The notes beneath the pieces are model-generated. The model had not been told where the DNA came from and searched no databases. It saw nothing but the letters and a program-made list of their open reading frames with translations. Source: Oidiodendron maius Zn (Eukaryota > Ascomycota > Leotiomycetes > Myxotrichaceae). From it: DNA of 43,486 nt. Numbering within the stretch: position 1 is the stretch's first letter; every line of letters begins with the position of its first letter. Positions 1-10,667 of this stretch are shown here, piece after piece. The stretch is taken from positions 23,741 to 67,226 of the forward strand of contig KN832911.1 of assembly GCA_000827325.1 (NCBI GenBank), in the 5' to 3' direction. The translations under genes were made by a program, and so were the position numbers.

Positions 1-1130
1 ATACTATAAGAACTACTACTACTAGTAACTTATAAAGAGTTCTAGGATATTTTTTCTAAAGAAGTATTAGATATATTATCTCTTAACTAGCCCTATAATT
101 ATAGGATTAATCTAATAGAGTCTAATAATCTAGGTTTTAGACTACTATACTATATAACTATAGAGGAACTAAAGGAGATTAAGTACTACTTTATCAAGAA
201 CCTTTATAAAGGTTTTATAGAGCTTAATTAGACCCTCTTTACTATACTAATCCTCTTTATCTATAAGGCTAATAGATACCTATATCTCTATATTAATTTC
301 TAGAACTTAAACTAGATAATCTATAAGGATTAGTATTCTCTTCTATTAATTAATAAGTTACTAAGCTAGATTAGCTATACTAGACTCTATACTAAGCTAG
401 ATATCTATTAGGCTTTTAATTAGATCTAGATAAACTCTAAGTCTAAGGAGTTAACTATCTTCTAGACTTATTATAGCTTATATAAGTATAAAGTCCTTCT
501 TTTTAGCCTTACTAATAGACTAGTAATATATTAATAGTATATAAATAATATTCTATTTAATTATCTAGATAATTTCTATACTACTTATCTAAATAATATC
601 CTTATTTACTCTAAGAATAAGTTAGACTATAAAGAGTATATTAAGAAAGTCTTATAATAGCTAAAGGATATAAATCTATAGACTAATCTAAAGAAGTATA
701 AATTCAGGGTTAAGTATACTAAATATCTAGACTTTATTATTACTATAGATAATATTAAGGTTAATCTAGAAAAGGTCTCTATAGTAGTTAACTAGACTAC
801 TCTTATTACTATAAAGGGAATCTAGTTATTCCTAGACTTCTATAACTTTTATAGATACTTTATCTAGGACTATAGAAGGATTACTAAGCCTCTAATCTAA
901 CTTATAAAGACTAATATTCTATTTATATTTAATAAGTAGTATTAGAAGGCTTTTAAGAAGCTAAAGCTATAGCTTATAGTTATACTAATACTATACTATT
1001 ATAGCTCTAAATATAAGTTAATAATTAAAATAGATATATTAGATAGAGTAATTGCTAGTATTCTATTATAGCTCTATCTTAATAAGGAATAGTATCTAGT
1101 TGCTTATTTCTTAAAGACTATAGTATCTAC
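1..1130 (+). pseudogene. Chromovirus A, segment 1: reverse transcriptase to RNase H (RIP-degraded)
   Basis: Plus-strand reading gives a Ty3/gypsy polyprotein fragment in one frame, broken only by TAG/TAA codons where Gln or Trp are expected. The RT thumb and palm are recognisable. The catalytic YLDD box lies at 586-597 and reads YLNN, two G-to-A changes. It is followed by the ILIYS segment and, downstream, by an RNase H start that includes AYFLKT. The segment begins before the window and stops at 1130, where element B inserted. The reading resumes at 23847 with the next RNase H residues (KYNYKIYDKE). This is the oldest and most heavily mutated chromovirus copy here and it cannot encode protein. 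Family and domain order are established knowledge; the mutational cause (RIP) is inferred. Confidence 0.9.
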
Positions 1131-1425
1131 TATAATAGCCTAGTTACTATAAGCTTTATAAAGGGAGGTAGTAGCTAGTTAAAGTACTATATTAATAAAG
1201 ACAATTAAACTAAGAAGAGAAAAGCTCTCTAGATAAACACTTAACTATATAAATACTACTTAGTCTAGATTAAGCCTAGTACTAAAAGGATATAGTAAAT
1301 TGCTAGTGGCTGCTCTAGCCTACTAGTCTTAATCTATTATAAATTCTCTTTAACTACTATATTTAGATCCTAGCTACTACTAGTCTAGTAGAACTACTCT
1401 ATCCTAGCCTAGCTAGACTGTTATA
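1131..1425 (-). repeat. 3' LTR of chromovirus B
   Basis: A 295-bp LTR, collinear with 23547-23841 and with the other family LTRs in the window. Immediately inside it (1426-1437) lies ctaccctcctct, which on the minus strand is the purine-rich primer for plus-strand synthesis. Differences from the other copies are mostly C/T and G/A transitions. Confidence 0.93.
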
Positions 1426-3039
1426 CTACCCTCCTCTTTAAGTAGTAGGTACCTTTAACTATAGTAGTTAAGTAGATATATTAGACCTATTGTCTATTAG
1501 ATCCTTATAGCTATTATATCCCTGCTTTTAAGCCTTAATCTAATCGACTAGTCTATATAGTAGTTCTAGCTATTATAGATATTTAGTATAGAAATTGTAT
1601 AGTTTATATAGAGAGTATTTGAAATCTAAGGCTAGATAGAAGTTAAAGTCTTTATTATAGTTGACTTAAGTAGCCTAGTATAGTAGCTTGCTCTATAAGA
1701 GCTTAATAGCTAGTATCTTATTTACTTTATATTTAGTGTTATCTATAATATATATAGACTCTAGCTCTAGGTTATATTACTCTAGTAAAGGATTATCTAC
1801 TACCTTATATAGCTAGTCTATATAAAAAACATTATATACCTTAATAGAGTCTAGTAGCTTTAATTAATAAGAGTAGCTTACCTTCCTTAAGATCTTAAAA
1901 GAGCCCTTATTCTAGTTATCTAGCTTCTTGCTAGGTTATAGTATATACTAGCCTTTTCAGGTAACCTAGACCTTATCCTTTATATTAAAGTTAAAGACCT
2001 ATTAGTATAGATTAATATTATACTCTTTCTTATACTAAGCCTTCTTAATAGCTTCTTTACCTTTATTAAGGGCCTTTTCTATATAGGTAGTAATATCCTT
2101 AGTATATTCCTAGCTAAGCTATAGTATAGTATTAGCTAGTACTAGCTATAGTAGAGTCTAGTTAAAGGAGGTTTAAGGTAGATAGCTGTTCTAGACCTTA
2201 TATAGGGATAAGCTACTAAGACTACTATAGGGTAAAGTCAATTAAGTATAGTCAATTATTAGCAGGTAGTCTAACTAGTTATTCTAGTAGTAGCTTATAA
2301 AAGGGTATAGATATAAATTATTATATTAGTTAATGATCTTAGTTTAGCTATCTGTCTATAGGTAATTAGTAGTTAATAGCTTATACTTAATCCCTAATAT
2401 ATAATAAAAGGCAGTCTAAAACTCTAATATAAACTAGAGACTTTAGTCTAAAACTATTAAGTTAGGGGCTCTATAGTATTAGTAGATATATTAGATAAAT
2501 AGCTAGACTAAGTCCTTAATATTTATAGTCTTAAAGTAAGGGATAGATATTACCTGCTTAGTAAGCTAGTTAACTATAACTAGTATAGTATTAAACCTCT
2601 TCTTATCTAGTAGAAAACTCTTAAAGTCTACTAATATATCCCTTTAAGGCTTATCTAGTATTAGTAAGGGGTATAGTAAGCTAGGGGTCTTATCTCTAAT
2701 TATATAGGATCTATAATAGATATAGTAGTTTTATATATACTATTTAATATCTGACTATATACCTGGTTAGTAATAGTATAGCTATAAGAGCTAATAAGTC
2801 TTGTCTCTATCTAGATAAACAGTTAATATCTAATTATAAGCTTCTTAGATTAGCTCTATATAGAGGTTATCTAGAGTAGTAGAGATAACTAATTGATCTA
2901 TATATAGTAATAGTCTATCCTTAATAGTATATTTACTTAAAGTAGCTAACTTAGCTTATATATAGAGGGCTTCTAAAGACTCTATATCCTTATTAGCCTG
3001 AAGTATCCAGTTAACCAGGTTATTAGACTTATTAAAAGG
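1426..3039 (-). pseudogene. Chromovirus B pol, 3' part: integrase and chromodomain
   Basis: The minus-strand relic of the end of pol. By alignment to H (31663-33275) it covers the C-terminal chromodomain, the integrase core and the HHCC zinc-binding region. Stops (TAG/TAA) replace Gln and Trp throughout. Element C entered at 3040, between the integrase region and the protease/RNase H side. The frame continues at 19371. It is clearly more AT-rich than the same region of C just to its right, which fits a longer exposure to RIP. Confidence 0.85.
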
Positions 3040-3334
3040 TATAATAGCCTGGCTACTATAAGCTTTATAAAGGGAGGCAGTAGCTAGTTAAGGTGCTATA
3101 TTAATAAAGACAATTAAACTAAGGAGAGAAAAGCTCTCTAGGCAAACGCTCAACTATATAAATACTACTTAGCCTGGATTAAGTCTAGTACCGAGAGGAT
3201 ATAGCAAATCGCTAGCGGCTGCTCTGGCCTGCTAGTCCTAATCTGTTATGAATCCTCTTTAATTACTATATCTAGATCCTGGCCGCTACTAGCCTAGCAG
3301 AACTACTCTATCCTAGCCTAGCTAGGCTGTTATA
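3040..3334 (-). repeat. 3' LTR of chromovirus C
   Basis: A 295-bp LTR paired with 19071-19365. It ends in ggctgttata, retaining the GGCTGTTA inner end, and is followed at 3335-3348 by ctacccccccccttt-type sequence, the polypurine tract on the minus strand. It is less RIP-mutated than the LTR of B. Confidence 0.93.
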
Positions 3335-6203
3335 CTACCCCCCCCTTTAAGTAGCAGGTACCTTTAACTATAGTAGTCGAGTAGGTATATTAGGCCTATT
3401 GTCTATCAGATCCTTATAGCTATTATATCCCTGCTTCTAAGCCTTGATCTAATCAACTAGTCTGTATAGTAGTCCTAGCTGCTATAGATATTCAGTATAG
3501 AAATCATGTAGTTTATATAGAGAGTATTTGAAATCTGAGACTAGGTAGAAGTTGAGGTCTTTATTATAGCTGATCTAGGTAGCCCGGTATAGCAGCTTAT
3601 CCTATAAGAGCTTAGTAGCTAGTATCTTATCTACTTTATACTTAGCGTTATCCGTGATATATATAGGCTCTAGCTCCAGGTTATATTACCCTAGTAAAGG
3701 ATCGTCTACTACTTTATATAGCTAGTCTATATAGAAAACATTATATACCTTAATAGAGTCTAGTAGCTTTAGTTAGTAAGAGTAGCCTACCTTCCTTAAG
3801 ATCTTGAAAGGGCTTTCATTCTAGTTATCTAGCTTCTTACTAGGTTATAGTATATACTAGCCTTTTTGGGTAACCTAGACCTTGTCCTCTATATTGAAGT
3901 TAGGGACCTATTAGTATAAGTTGATATTATACTCTTTCTTATACTAAGCTTTCTTAATAGCTTCTTTACCCTTATTAAGGGCCTCTTCTATACAGGTAGC
4001 AATATCCTTAGTATATTCCTGGCTAAGCTATAGTATAGTATTAGCTAGTACTAGCTATAGCAGGGTTTAGTTAAAGGAGGTTTAAGGTAGATAGCTGTTC
4101 TAGACCTTATATAAGGATAAGCTACTAAGACTACTATAGGGTAGGGTTAATTAAGTATAGTCGATTATTAGCAGATAGTCTGACTAGTCATTCTAGTAGT
4201 AGTTTATAAAAGAATATAGATATAAATCATTATATTAGTTAATGATCTTAGTTTAGCTATCTATCTATAGGTGATTAGTAGTCAATAGCTTATACTTGAT
4301 CCCTAATATATAGTAAAAGGCAGCCTAAAACTCTAATATAAACTAGAGACTTTAGTCTAAGACTATCGAGTCAGAGGCTCTATAGTATTAGTAGATATAT
4401 TGGATAAACAGCTAGACTAAGTCCTTAGTGTTTATAGTCTTGAAGTAAGGGATAGATATTACCTGCTTAGTAAGCCAGTCAACTACAACTAGTATAGTAT
4501 TGAACCTCTTCTTGTCTAGCAGGAAACTCTTAAAGTCTACTAATATATCCCTCTAGGGCTTGTCTAGTATTAGTAAAGGGTATAGCAAGCTAGGGGTCTT
4601 ATCCCTAGATATATAGGATCTATAACAGGTATAGCAGTTGTATATATACCGCTTAATATCTGACTGTATGCCTGGCTAGTAGTAGTATAGCTGCAAGAGC
4701 TAGTAAGTCTTATCCCTGCCTGGATAGACAGTTAATATCTGATTATAAGCTTCTTAGATCAGCTCTATATAGAGATTATCTAGAGTAGTAGAGACGACTA
4801 ATCAACCTATATATAGCAATAGTCTGTCCTTAATAGTGTATTTGCTTAGAGTAGCTGATTTAGCCTATATATAGAGGGCTTCCAGGGACTCTATATCCTT
4901 ATTAGCCTGAAGTATCCAGTCAACCAGGTTATCGGACTTATTAAAAGGGTCTTCTTCTTTAATAGGTAGTAGGTTAATTACTAATATCTTAATACCTAAG
5001 TCCTGAAGAACTCTAGGATCCATCTAGTCCTGGGATAGGAAGGTATAGGTCTAATATTAGGTCTTGATTCTATCTTAAGTAGCAACCTTAATATCCCTCT
5101 AGGTAAATATATCCGCTTTCTGGTTCTGTTTACTAGGCCTATAGGATACAATAAAATGGTATTTGGCTAGTGCTTTAGTCTAGCAAGCCTGATAGCTAGT
5201 TAGCTGCTTTATTAATATAAAGTACTCCAGAGCCTTATAGTTAGTATAGATTTTGATCTGTTTTGTAGTCCCCTAGAGCTCTAGGCACCACTTAGCCAGT
5301 GATCTAACTATAACTAGTATTTCCTTGTTATATATCTTATAGTTATACTTAGTAGGCACTATAGTCTTTAAGAAGTAGGTGACTAGATACTATTCCTTAT
5401 TAGGGTAGAGCTATAATAGAATACTAGCAATTACCCTGTCTAATATATCTGTTTTGATTATTGACTTGTATTCAGGGCTATAATAGTATAGTATTAGTAC
5501 AGCTATAAGCTGTAGCTTTAGCTCCTTAAAAGCCTTCTAGTACTACTTATTAAATACAAATAGAATATTAGTCTTTATAAGTTGGATTAAAGGCTTAGTA
5601 ATCCTTCTATAGTCCTAGATAAAGCACCTATAAAAGTTGTAGAAGTCTAGGAATAACTAGATTCCCTTTATAGTAGTAGGAGTAGTCTAGTTGACTACTA
5701 TAGAGACCTTTTCTAGATTAACCTTAATACTATCTATAGTAATAATAAAGTCTAGGTATTTAGTATACTTAACCCTGAATTTATATTTCTTTAGATTAGC
5801 CTATAAGCCTATATCCCTTAGTTACTATAAGACCTTCTTAATATACTCTTTATAGTCTAACTTATTCTTAGAGTAAATAAGGATATTATCTAGATAAGTA
5901 GTATAGAAATCGTCTAGATAATCAAACAGGATATTATTTATATATTACTAATATATTGCTAGTCCGTTAATAAGGCTAAAAGGGAGGACCTTGTACTTAT
6001 ATAAGCTATAATAAGTCTAGAAGGTAGTTAACTCCTTAGACTCAGAGTCTATCTGGATCTGATTAAAAGCCTAGTAGATGTCCAGCTTAGTATAGAGTCT
6101 AGTATAGCTAATCTAGTTTAGTAACTTATTAATTAATAGAAGAGGATACTAATCCTTATAGGTTATCTAGTTCAAGTTCTGGAAATCAATATAGAGATAT
6201 AGG
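3335..6203 (-). pseudogene. Chromovirus C pol: RT, RNase H, integrase and chromodomain relic
   Basis: Minus-strand pol. Reading from right to left it holds RT (about 5600-6200), RNase H (about 5050-5550), the integrase zinc and core region (about 4100-4900) and the chromodomain near 3550-3800. Frames are closed by TAG/TAA at Gln/Trp positions. The hAT element D entered the RT palm region after 6203, and the rest of RT plus protease and gag continue at 16155. The sequence keeps more CpG and TpG than B, so it is younger or less mutated. Confidence 0.85.
6196..6203. repeat. Left target-site duplication of hAT D (GATATAGG)
   Basis: Identical to 16147-16154. Joining the flanks at this octamer restores the uninterrupted chromovirus RT sequence found in the other copies. 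Confidence 0.92.
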
Positions 6204-6413
6204 TAAGCTATATAATAGGTATCTATAGATAACCTATTAAGGATAACTACCTACCTACTAGATACCTAACCTAACTAGATAAGTAGTATAAAATATAACT
6301 ATCTATCTAGTAGGTACCTATAGATATCTATTATTTCAGATATATAACTATATATAATTTAATATAGTAATCTTTATACTACTTTTATTTAAGCTCTTCA
6401 ATTAAAGGCTATA
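6204..6413. repeat. Left terminal inverted repeat and subterminal region of D
   Basis: The 11-bp terminal repeat is 6204-6214. The following 200 bp contain short repeats of the type ctagtaggtacct and cctaacctaac. Matching motifs occur at 16030-16130 near the other end, where they read gtaggtacct and ctaggtacctgac. Subterminal arrays of this kind are typical transposase-binding regions in hAT elements; binding here is inferred. Confidence 0.7.
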
Positions 6414-6534
6414 TATATAAATTTAGCCTTAATAATTAATATCAAAATTATATAATTATTCTAGTCTATATAATATATATCTTAAGTATATATAGGGATA
6501 TATCTATAACTAGTATTACTATAAAGATTACTAT
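6414..6534. repeat. Left arm of a ~121-bp inverted repeat inside D
   Basis: This stretch is the near-exact reverse complement of 7541-7662, and most differences are transitions. The arms face each other across about 280 bp once the SINE-like insertion is removed. They could be terminal repeats of a small DNA transposon (MITE-like), or an inverted duplication made within D. No clear target duplication was seen outside the arms. Confidence 0.75.
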
Positions 6535-6606
6535 ATATATATATATATATTATATAGTAATACTATAATCTAATATAAAACCAACTCTATAAACACTACA
6601 ACTATA

Positions 6607-6750
6607 GCAGATTAGTATAACCCTAAATACTAATATACTTAGTTTAAGGCTAAGAATACCTCCAAGCCCAAGGAGCTATACTACTACTATAAGGAGTAAC
6701 AGGTTAAGATCAGGAAAGCTAAGTACAAGGAGAACCTTATAAAGAGGCAA
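6607..6750 (+). pseudogene. Short coding-like relic between the inverted arms
   Basis: A plus-strand frame of 48 codons reads like protein once TAG/TAA are taken as Gln. It is rich in Lys and Tyr and ends in KAKYKENLIKRQ. Several Tyr codons could be former Cys (TGC or TGT to TAC or TAT), so a small zinc-binding domain is possible. I do not recognise the family. It precedes the SINE-like insertion and lies between the 121-bp inverted arms. Confidence 0.35.
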
Positions 6751-6814
6751 TATATCACTATATATATATTTAATTAATAATTGTAATAATTTGTCTCTTA
6801 TTATATTAAGTAAT

Positions 6815-7525
6815 TGCCCGGATAGTGTAGTAGTTGTATACCTAGATCCTAAAAGTCATTATCGAACCTAATAGGTCTTGCCTACCCTATTTAAACCTGT
6901 AATATAAGGGATATTGGTTCGAATCCAGCTCTAGGCACCTCTTCTATTGCCTCCTAGAAGATGACTAGCTGGTTCACCTAGGACTGCTCCCCCTAGGCCT
7001 AGCTTGAACCTGGATTCTGCTCCCGGTTATCACAGTAGCGGTTTTTGCCTAACCGAGAACCTTGGCCCTGGCTTCTGCTCCCGGATACTATAGTAGCAGT
7101 CGCCTAACCAAGAACCTGGGCAAAACCCTACCTTTCTAGAGGGGTGAGCCTCTAGAAACGATAAAGACTAAATTATTGATATACGACTAAAGAGCTTGAG
7201 ACTAGGGTGATAGGGCCCTACAACCGTAACCAATCAAGTAGCGAAGCGACCAGCCCCTAGAGGCCGTCTAGGAACAGAACTGGGTGAGAGACAGGGCTGG
7301 ACACCAGAGGCAGGGATAGTGGTCTGATCCCAGGGAGAAGGAGGAAGTTTGGTTCAGAGTTACCACTGGACGAGTTTACCTAGGCCTCCCGATTATTTGC
7401 CTATATTATAAGGGGGTATATATATCAGTAAGGATTCTTCCAAGAGGTTGCGTTAGCCTTTGTATATAGGATATTATTGTATAGAAGTACTGTAGCTTAG
7501 CTATTACAGAGGATAATAATAATAA
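6815..7525 (+). mobile_element. SINE-like retroposon with tRNA-like head and (AAT)n tail
   Basis: A GC-normal island of about 711 bp, free of RIP, inside RIP-degraded D. It is flanked by a perfect 13-bp direct repeat, TATATTAAGTAAT (6802-6814 and 7526-7538). The 5' part resembles a tRNA (see separate entry), and the 3' end is an aataat microsatellite (about 7513-7525). A tRNA-derived head, an unrelated body, a simple-repeat tail and a long target duplication together define a SINE. The body contains a 58-bp imperfect tandem duplication (units start at 7015 and 7073) and a 9-bp hairpin (7134-7142 with 7149-7157). Fungal SINEs of similar size exist (Foxy of Fusarium, about 0.7 kb). No protein is expected. 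Confidence 0.7.
6816..6937 (+). ncRNA. tRNA-like pol III promoter head of the SINE
   Basis: It begins gcccgga and ends tctaggca. The acceptor halves pair except at one C/A position and one G/T wobble. An A-box-like tagtgtagtagttg and a perfect B box ggttcgaatcc (6916-6926) are present. The anticodon arm cannot be folded cleanly, and the region is about 49 nt too long for a plain tRNA. It is therefore either a tRNA with an intron or, more likely, the tRNA-derived head of a SINE. Confidence 0.55.
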
Positions 7526-7540
7526 TATATTAAGTAATCT

Positions 7541-7662
7541 TATAGTAATCTTTATAGTAATACTAGTTGCAGCTATATCTCTATATATACTTAAGGTATA
7601 TATTATATAGACTAGAATAATTATACAATTTTGATATTAATTATTAAAGCTTAATTTATATA
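7541..7662. repeat. Right arm of the ~121-bp inverted repeat inside D
   Basis: The reverse complement of 6414-6534. It starts with tatagtaatctttatagtaa, one of the many dispersed copies of this short motif in D. It lies between the SINE-like insertion and the 3' end of the first H3-like gene. Confidence 0.75.
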
Positions 7663-7777
7663 TTACTATAAACTTAGCTAGTATAAATTAGATTTATATT
7701 AGATAAGGGATAGATTAATATAAATATTATTATAAAATCAATAAAGTATTTAATATATACTTATTAATATCCTATAA

Positions 7778-8338
7778 TTAAGTATATACTTGACTAACTT
7801 TCTTATATCCTAGTATTCCTAGTCTTATTTGCTAGACAAGAAGTATATCCTTTTGCTGAATTATAACTCTCTTAGTATATATTACTACTAGATTAGTTAC
7901 TATAAATATTAGTATAATTAATAAAGAAGATATAAGTAATACTTATACTTGAATTTATAAACCAATACTATCTCTATAGTTTCTTATAGAGTATAATAAG
8001 CAGCTTCTTGGAATTGATATAATCTATTAATTTGGTTGTCTAAAGTAATTCTATTTATAATTTCCCTAACTATATACCTAAATAGTGCCTTCAGAATAAA
8101 GAGCTTAGTAGACTTTTGATAGTATCTGATTTCATATAGAGTATAGACTAAACCAGTCAGTAACTTATAGTAATCTTTATATTAATTGATATTACTTATA
8201 TTTTTGTCTTTTATACTTTAAGATTAGAGCCTTTCTTGCTTCTTTAGTCTCTAGCTTTATTATAGAGTATATTTTAGATAGAGGAAAGAGTATAGTTTTG
8301 CCTCCTATAACTAGACCAGAATGGGTTTTAGTCCTAGC
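7778..8338 (-). pseudogene. Histone H3-like gene 1 carried by hAT D (RIP-degraded)
   Basis: Minus-strand exons read as histone H3. A tail exon (about 8338-8200) starts ARTKTHSG, against ARTKQTAR in H3. A core exon (8147-7947) contains YEIRYYQKSTKLFI and IVREI. A last exon (7899-7778) contains VTNLVVIYTKRV and KDILLVQQIR, against TNLCAIHAKRV and KDIQLARRIR. The two introns are about 8199-8148 and 7946-7900. Their 5' sites read ATAAGT, consistent with RIP of GTAAGT. The upstream sequence ends CTACTAACTTTTATAG, so the start codon probably lay in a further upstream exon. Loop 1 between REI and the LQE helix is 22 residues, against 16 in H3 and 18 in CENP-A, and the C-terminus is about 15 residues longer than H3. 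Gln codons are turned into TAG/TAA, so the gene is dead. The H3 fold assignment is strong. Whether it was a canonical-H3 or cenH3-type variant is inference. Confidence 0.8.
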
Positions 8339-8386
8339 TCTATAAAAGTTAGTAGTGTTTTGTTATAGGGGTAATTATACTTATAT

Positions 8387-8735
8387 TTTATAGTAATCTT
8401 TCTAGTAATATATTTAGATCAAAAAGACTAGCTAATTAAAGTAAGTTAGAGTAAAAGTGAAAAATAGATATCTAGTAAAAAGAAGATTAAAGCTATCTAG
8501 CCCTATAAAGATTAGCGGTATTTTATTATTAGATTAATTTTCTTATAATTTATAGTAATCTTTCTAGTAATATACTTGGATAAAAAAGGCTAGCTAGTTA
8601 AAGTTGATTATTATAAAAGTAAAAAAATAAATATCTAGTAAAAAGGAGATTAAAGCTATCTAGCCCTATAGAGATTAATAGTATTTCATTATTAGATTAA
8701 TTTTCTTACTATTTATAGTAATCTTTCTAGTAATA
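8387..8735. repeat. Tandem repeat, 162-163 bp unit, between the H3-like genes
   Basis: Two full units (8387-8548 and 8549-8711) are followed by the first ~24 bases of a third (8712-8735). Each unit starts with the motif tttatagtaatctttctag and shares internal blocks such as gattaaagctatctagccc. The array lies upstream of H3-like gene 1 and downstream of H3-like gene 2. A duplicated promoter region is one possibility. No coding frame was seen in 8339-8904. Confidence 0.85.
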
Positions 8736-8904
8736 TACCCTAATTAGAGCTATATATTAGCTGAAGCAATATTATAGTAAAGGGTATAATATTATAGTAA
8801 AGGTAAGGATAAATATAGAAAGAAAGGTAATTTAGATAAGATATCTATATAAAAGGATAAAATTATTAGACATTAAGACTAGTACCTGTATTTTGGCTAC
8901 TAAT

Positions 8905-9416
8905 CTAACTATAACGCTCTCCTACTAGCTTATACTCTAGTATACCCTCTCTTATACTTTATACTAGCTTTATATCCTTTTACTAAATTATAATTCTCTT
9001 AGTATAGATTATAGCTAGATTTGTTACTATAAATATTAGTATAAAAGATAAAATTAACTAGATAATTATATACTTATACTTAAACTTGTTTATTAATGCT
9101 ATCTCTACTACCTCTTATAATACCTCTAGTATAGAAGCTTAGATATAATAGTATTGTCTAACAGTAATACTATATATTATCTCTTTTACTAGTTATATAA
9201 ATGGTACCTTTGGAATTAAGAGATTAATAGATCTTTAATGTTTTTATATCTCTTAAAGTATATATACTATATATAGAGTCAGTATAATTATAGTAACTAT
9301 TATAGTAATATTAATTATATACTATATTAACTAATATAATATTGCCTTTTTGGACCTGCTCTAGTACTATTTAAGGGTACTATACTAGATAAGGTTTTAC
9401 TAGCCCTAGTCTTAGC
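8905..9416 (-). pseudogene. Histone H3-like gene 2 carried by hAT D (RIP-degraded)
   Basis: A second, diverged copy with the same exon layout. Its tail exon reads AKTRASKTL and ends near GPKRQYY. An intron follows with branch-like TACTGAC and end TATATATAG. The core exon contains INLLIPKVPF, LVKEI and a VLQEV helix, and the last exon contains VTNLAIIYTKR and KDIKLVQSIR. The spacing from KEI to the LQE helix is 18 residues, as in CENP-A and two more than in H3. A one-base insertion in an A run just before the RS-INLL segment shifts the frame, in addition to RIP stops. The last intron ends in TACTAATATTTATAG, as in gene 1. The two genes are tandem, same strand, about 570 bp apart, and probably arose by duplication within the element. 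Confidence 0.75.
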
Positions 9417-9872
9417 ATTGACTTTTTAATAATATTAATATAATCGGGCTTTATTAGTATAAATATTAGTATAAATATATATACAGGAAGTAAAGGGTCT
9501 GATTACTTATATATTTGTTATATAACAGTAGCTTTAATAGGTGATTATAGTATAGGTTAGCCAAATAAGAAGTTGCTTATATTAAGAGTTGTTATATAAA
9601 AGGGATAGAAGTAATATATAATAACATTATATATTATATAATTGTTATAATTATATAATCCTATTAGTTATATAATACTAGTAAATACTGTCTACTATAA
9701 CCTTATTTCTTAGACTAATTAGCTTCTAGACCTTATAACTATATTACCTCTTATAATATATATCTTTAGAGTCTACTATATAACTACAATATAATAGACT
9801 AAAGCTAACCTTCTATAAGTATAACCCTTATTATAGTAATCTTTATACTAATAGTATATAAAGAATCCTTGA
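9417..9872. other. AT-rich spacer between H3-like gene 2 and the plus-strand gene of D
   Basis: About 455 bp separate the minus-strand H3-like gene from a plus-strand coding relic, a divergent arrangement. No readable frame was found. It contains one copy of the dispersed motif (tatagtaatctttatacta, near 9834), inside what could be a short intron. A bidirectional promoter could lie here, but no box is distinctive in such AT-rich DNA. Confidence 0.4.
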
Positions 9873-10111
9873 AAGCATAAAGCTTCTAATAAGCTATCAA
9901 CTAATATAAATATAGTAAAGGTTAGATAAAGAAATAAGTATATTATCTAGGATCTAATTTAAGACAAAGTAGAGAAAGCCAAGTATATAGATTAGAGTAC
10001 AATTATATATACTAAGAAGAAGCTAGTCTAGATATAGGAGTATCAAGATATAACTAAGGAGAAGAAGTAGTAGCTTATTAATAAGTCTGCTTATAAAGTT
10101 ATACTTTAATA

Positions 10112-10165
10112 GTAAGTGTTTTACTTAGATTATAGTAATATTTATACTAATCTATTATATAATAG
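10112..10165 (+). other. Spliceosomal intron relic with shared core motif
   Basis: GTAAGT at the 5' end and AATAG at the 3' end, 54 bp. The interior carries tatagtaatatttatactaa, nearly identical to cores in the introns at 10618, 13913, 14774 and 15861. The frames on both sides join in phase. Confidence 0.65.
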
Positions 10166-10617
10166 CTCCTATAAGGGAAAGGATATAAAATCAGTTATAA
10201 TAAAGCTAGACTAGAGTAATAAAGGAGGCCTTTATACTATAACTGATAATTATAATCTTGCTTAAAAGGATATTAATTATAAGTCTAATAATGAATACAA
10301 GTTTAAGATAAGATAGTATCAAGATAAGAGAGTAAATAATAACTCTATACTAGAAGCTCTCTTTAAGGAGGAATTAATATTAAGTAGTATAAATATAAAG
10401 AAAGTATTTAGCTAGATAAGTAATAAGATTATTATAAATATTACTATATACTAATAATAAATAGAAGCAGAAAGAACTTAAGTTTAAAATTTGGTATAGA
10501 ATCTAGCTTTAATATAAAAGATCTTTATTCTAAAAGATTTAAAAGCTTATAAATAGTAGCTAGGAGTATATCTTATAAGCCAGTCCTTTATATATTAATA
10601 AGTCTAAGTAAGTTATA

Positions 10618-10667
10618 TTCTATTTATAGTAATATTTATAGTAACTAATTAAACTAACGTTTTATAG
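10618..10667 (+). other. Spliceosomal intron relic with shared core motif
   Basis: GTAAGT start, branch-like ACTAACG and TATAG end, 50 bp. It contains tagtaatatttatagtaac, the same core as the other D introns. Confidence 0.65.

Noticed and set aside
6531-6560. Long TA run as a centromere, origin or telomere-like feature
   Set aside because: It is a short AT microsatellite inside element D next to the inverted arm, with no further supporting structure.
6816-6937. Functional tRNA gene
   Set aside because: The acceptor stem has a C/A mismatch, the anticodon arm does not fold, and the 13-bp flanking duplication and (AAT)n tail fit a SINE better.
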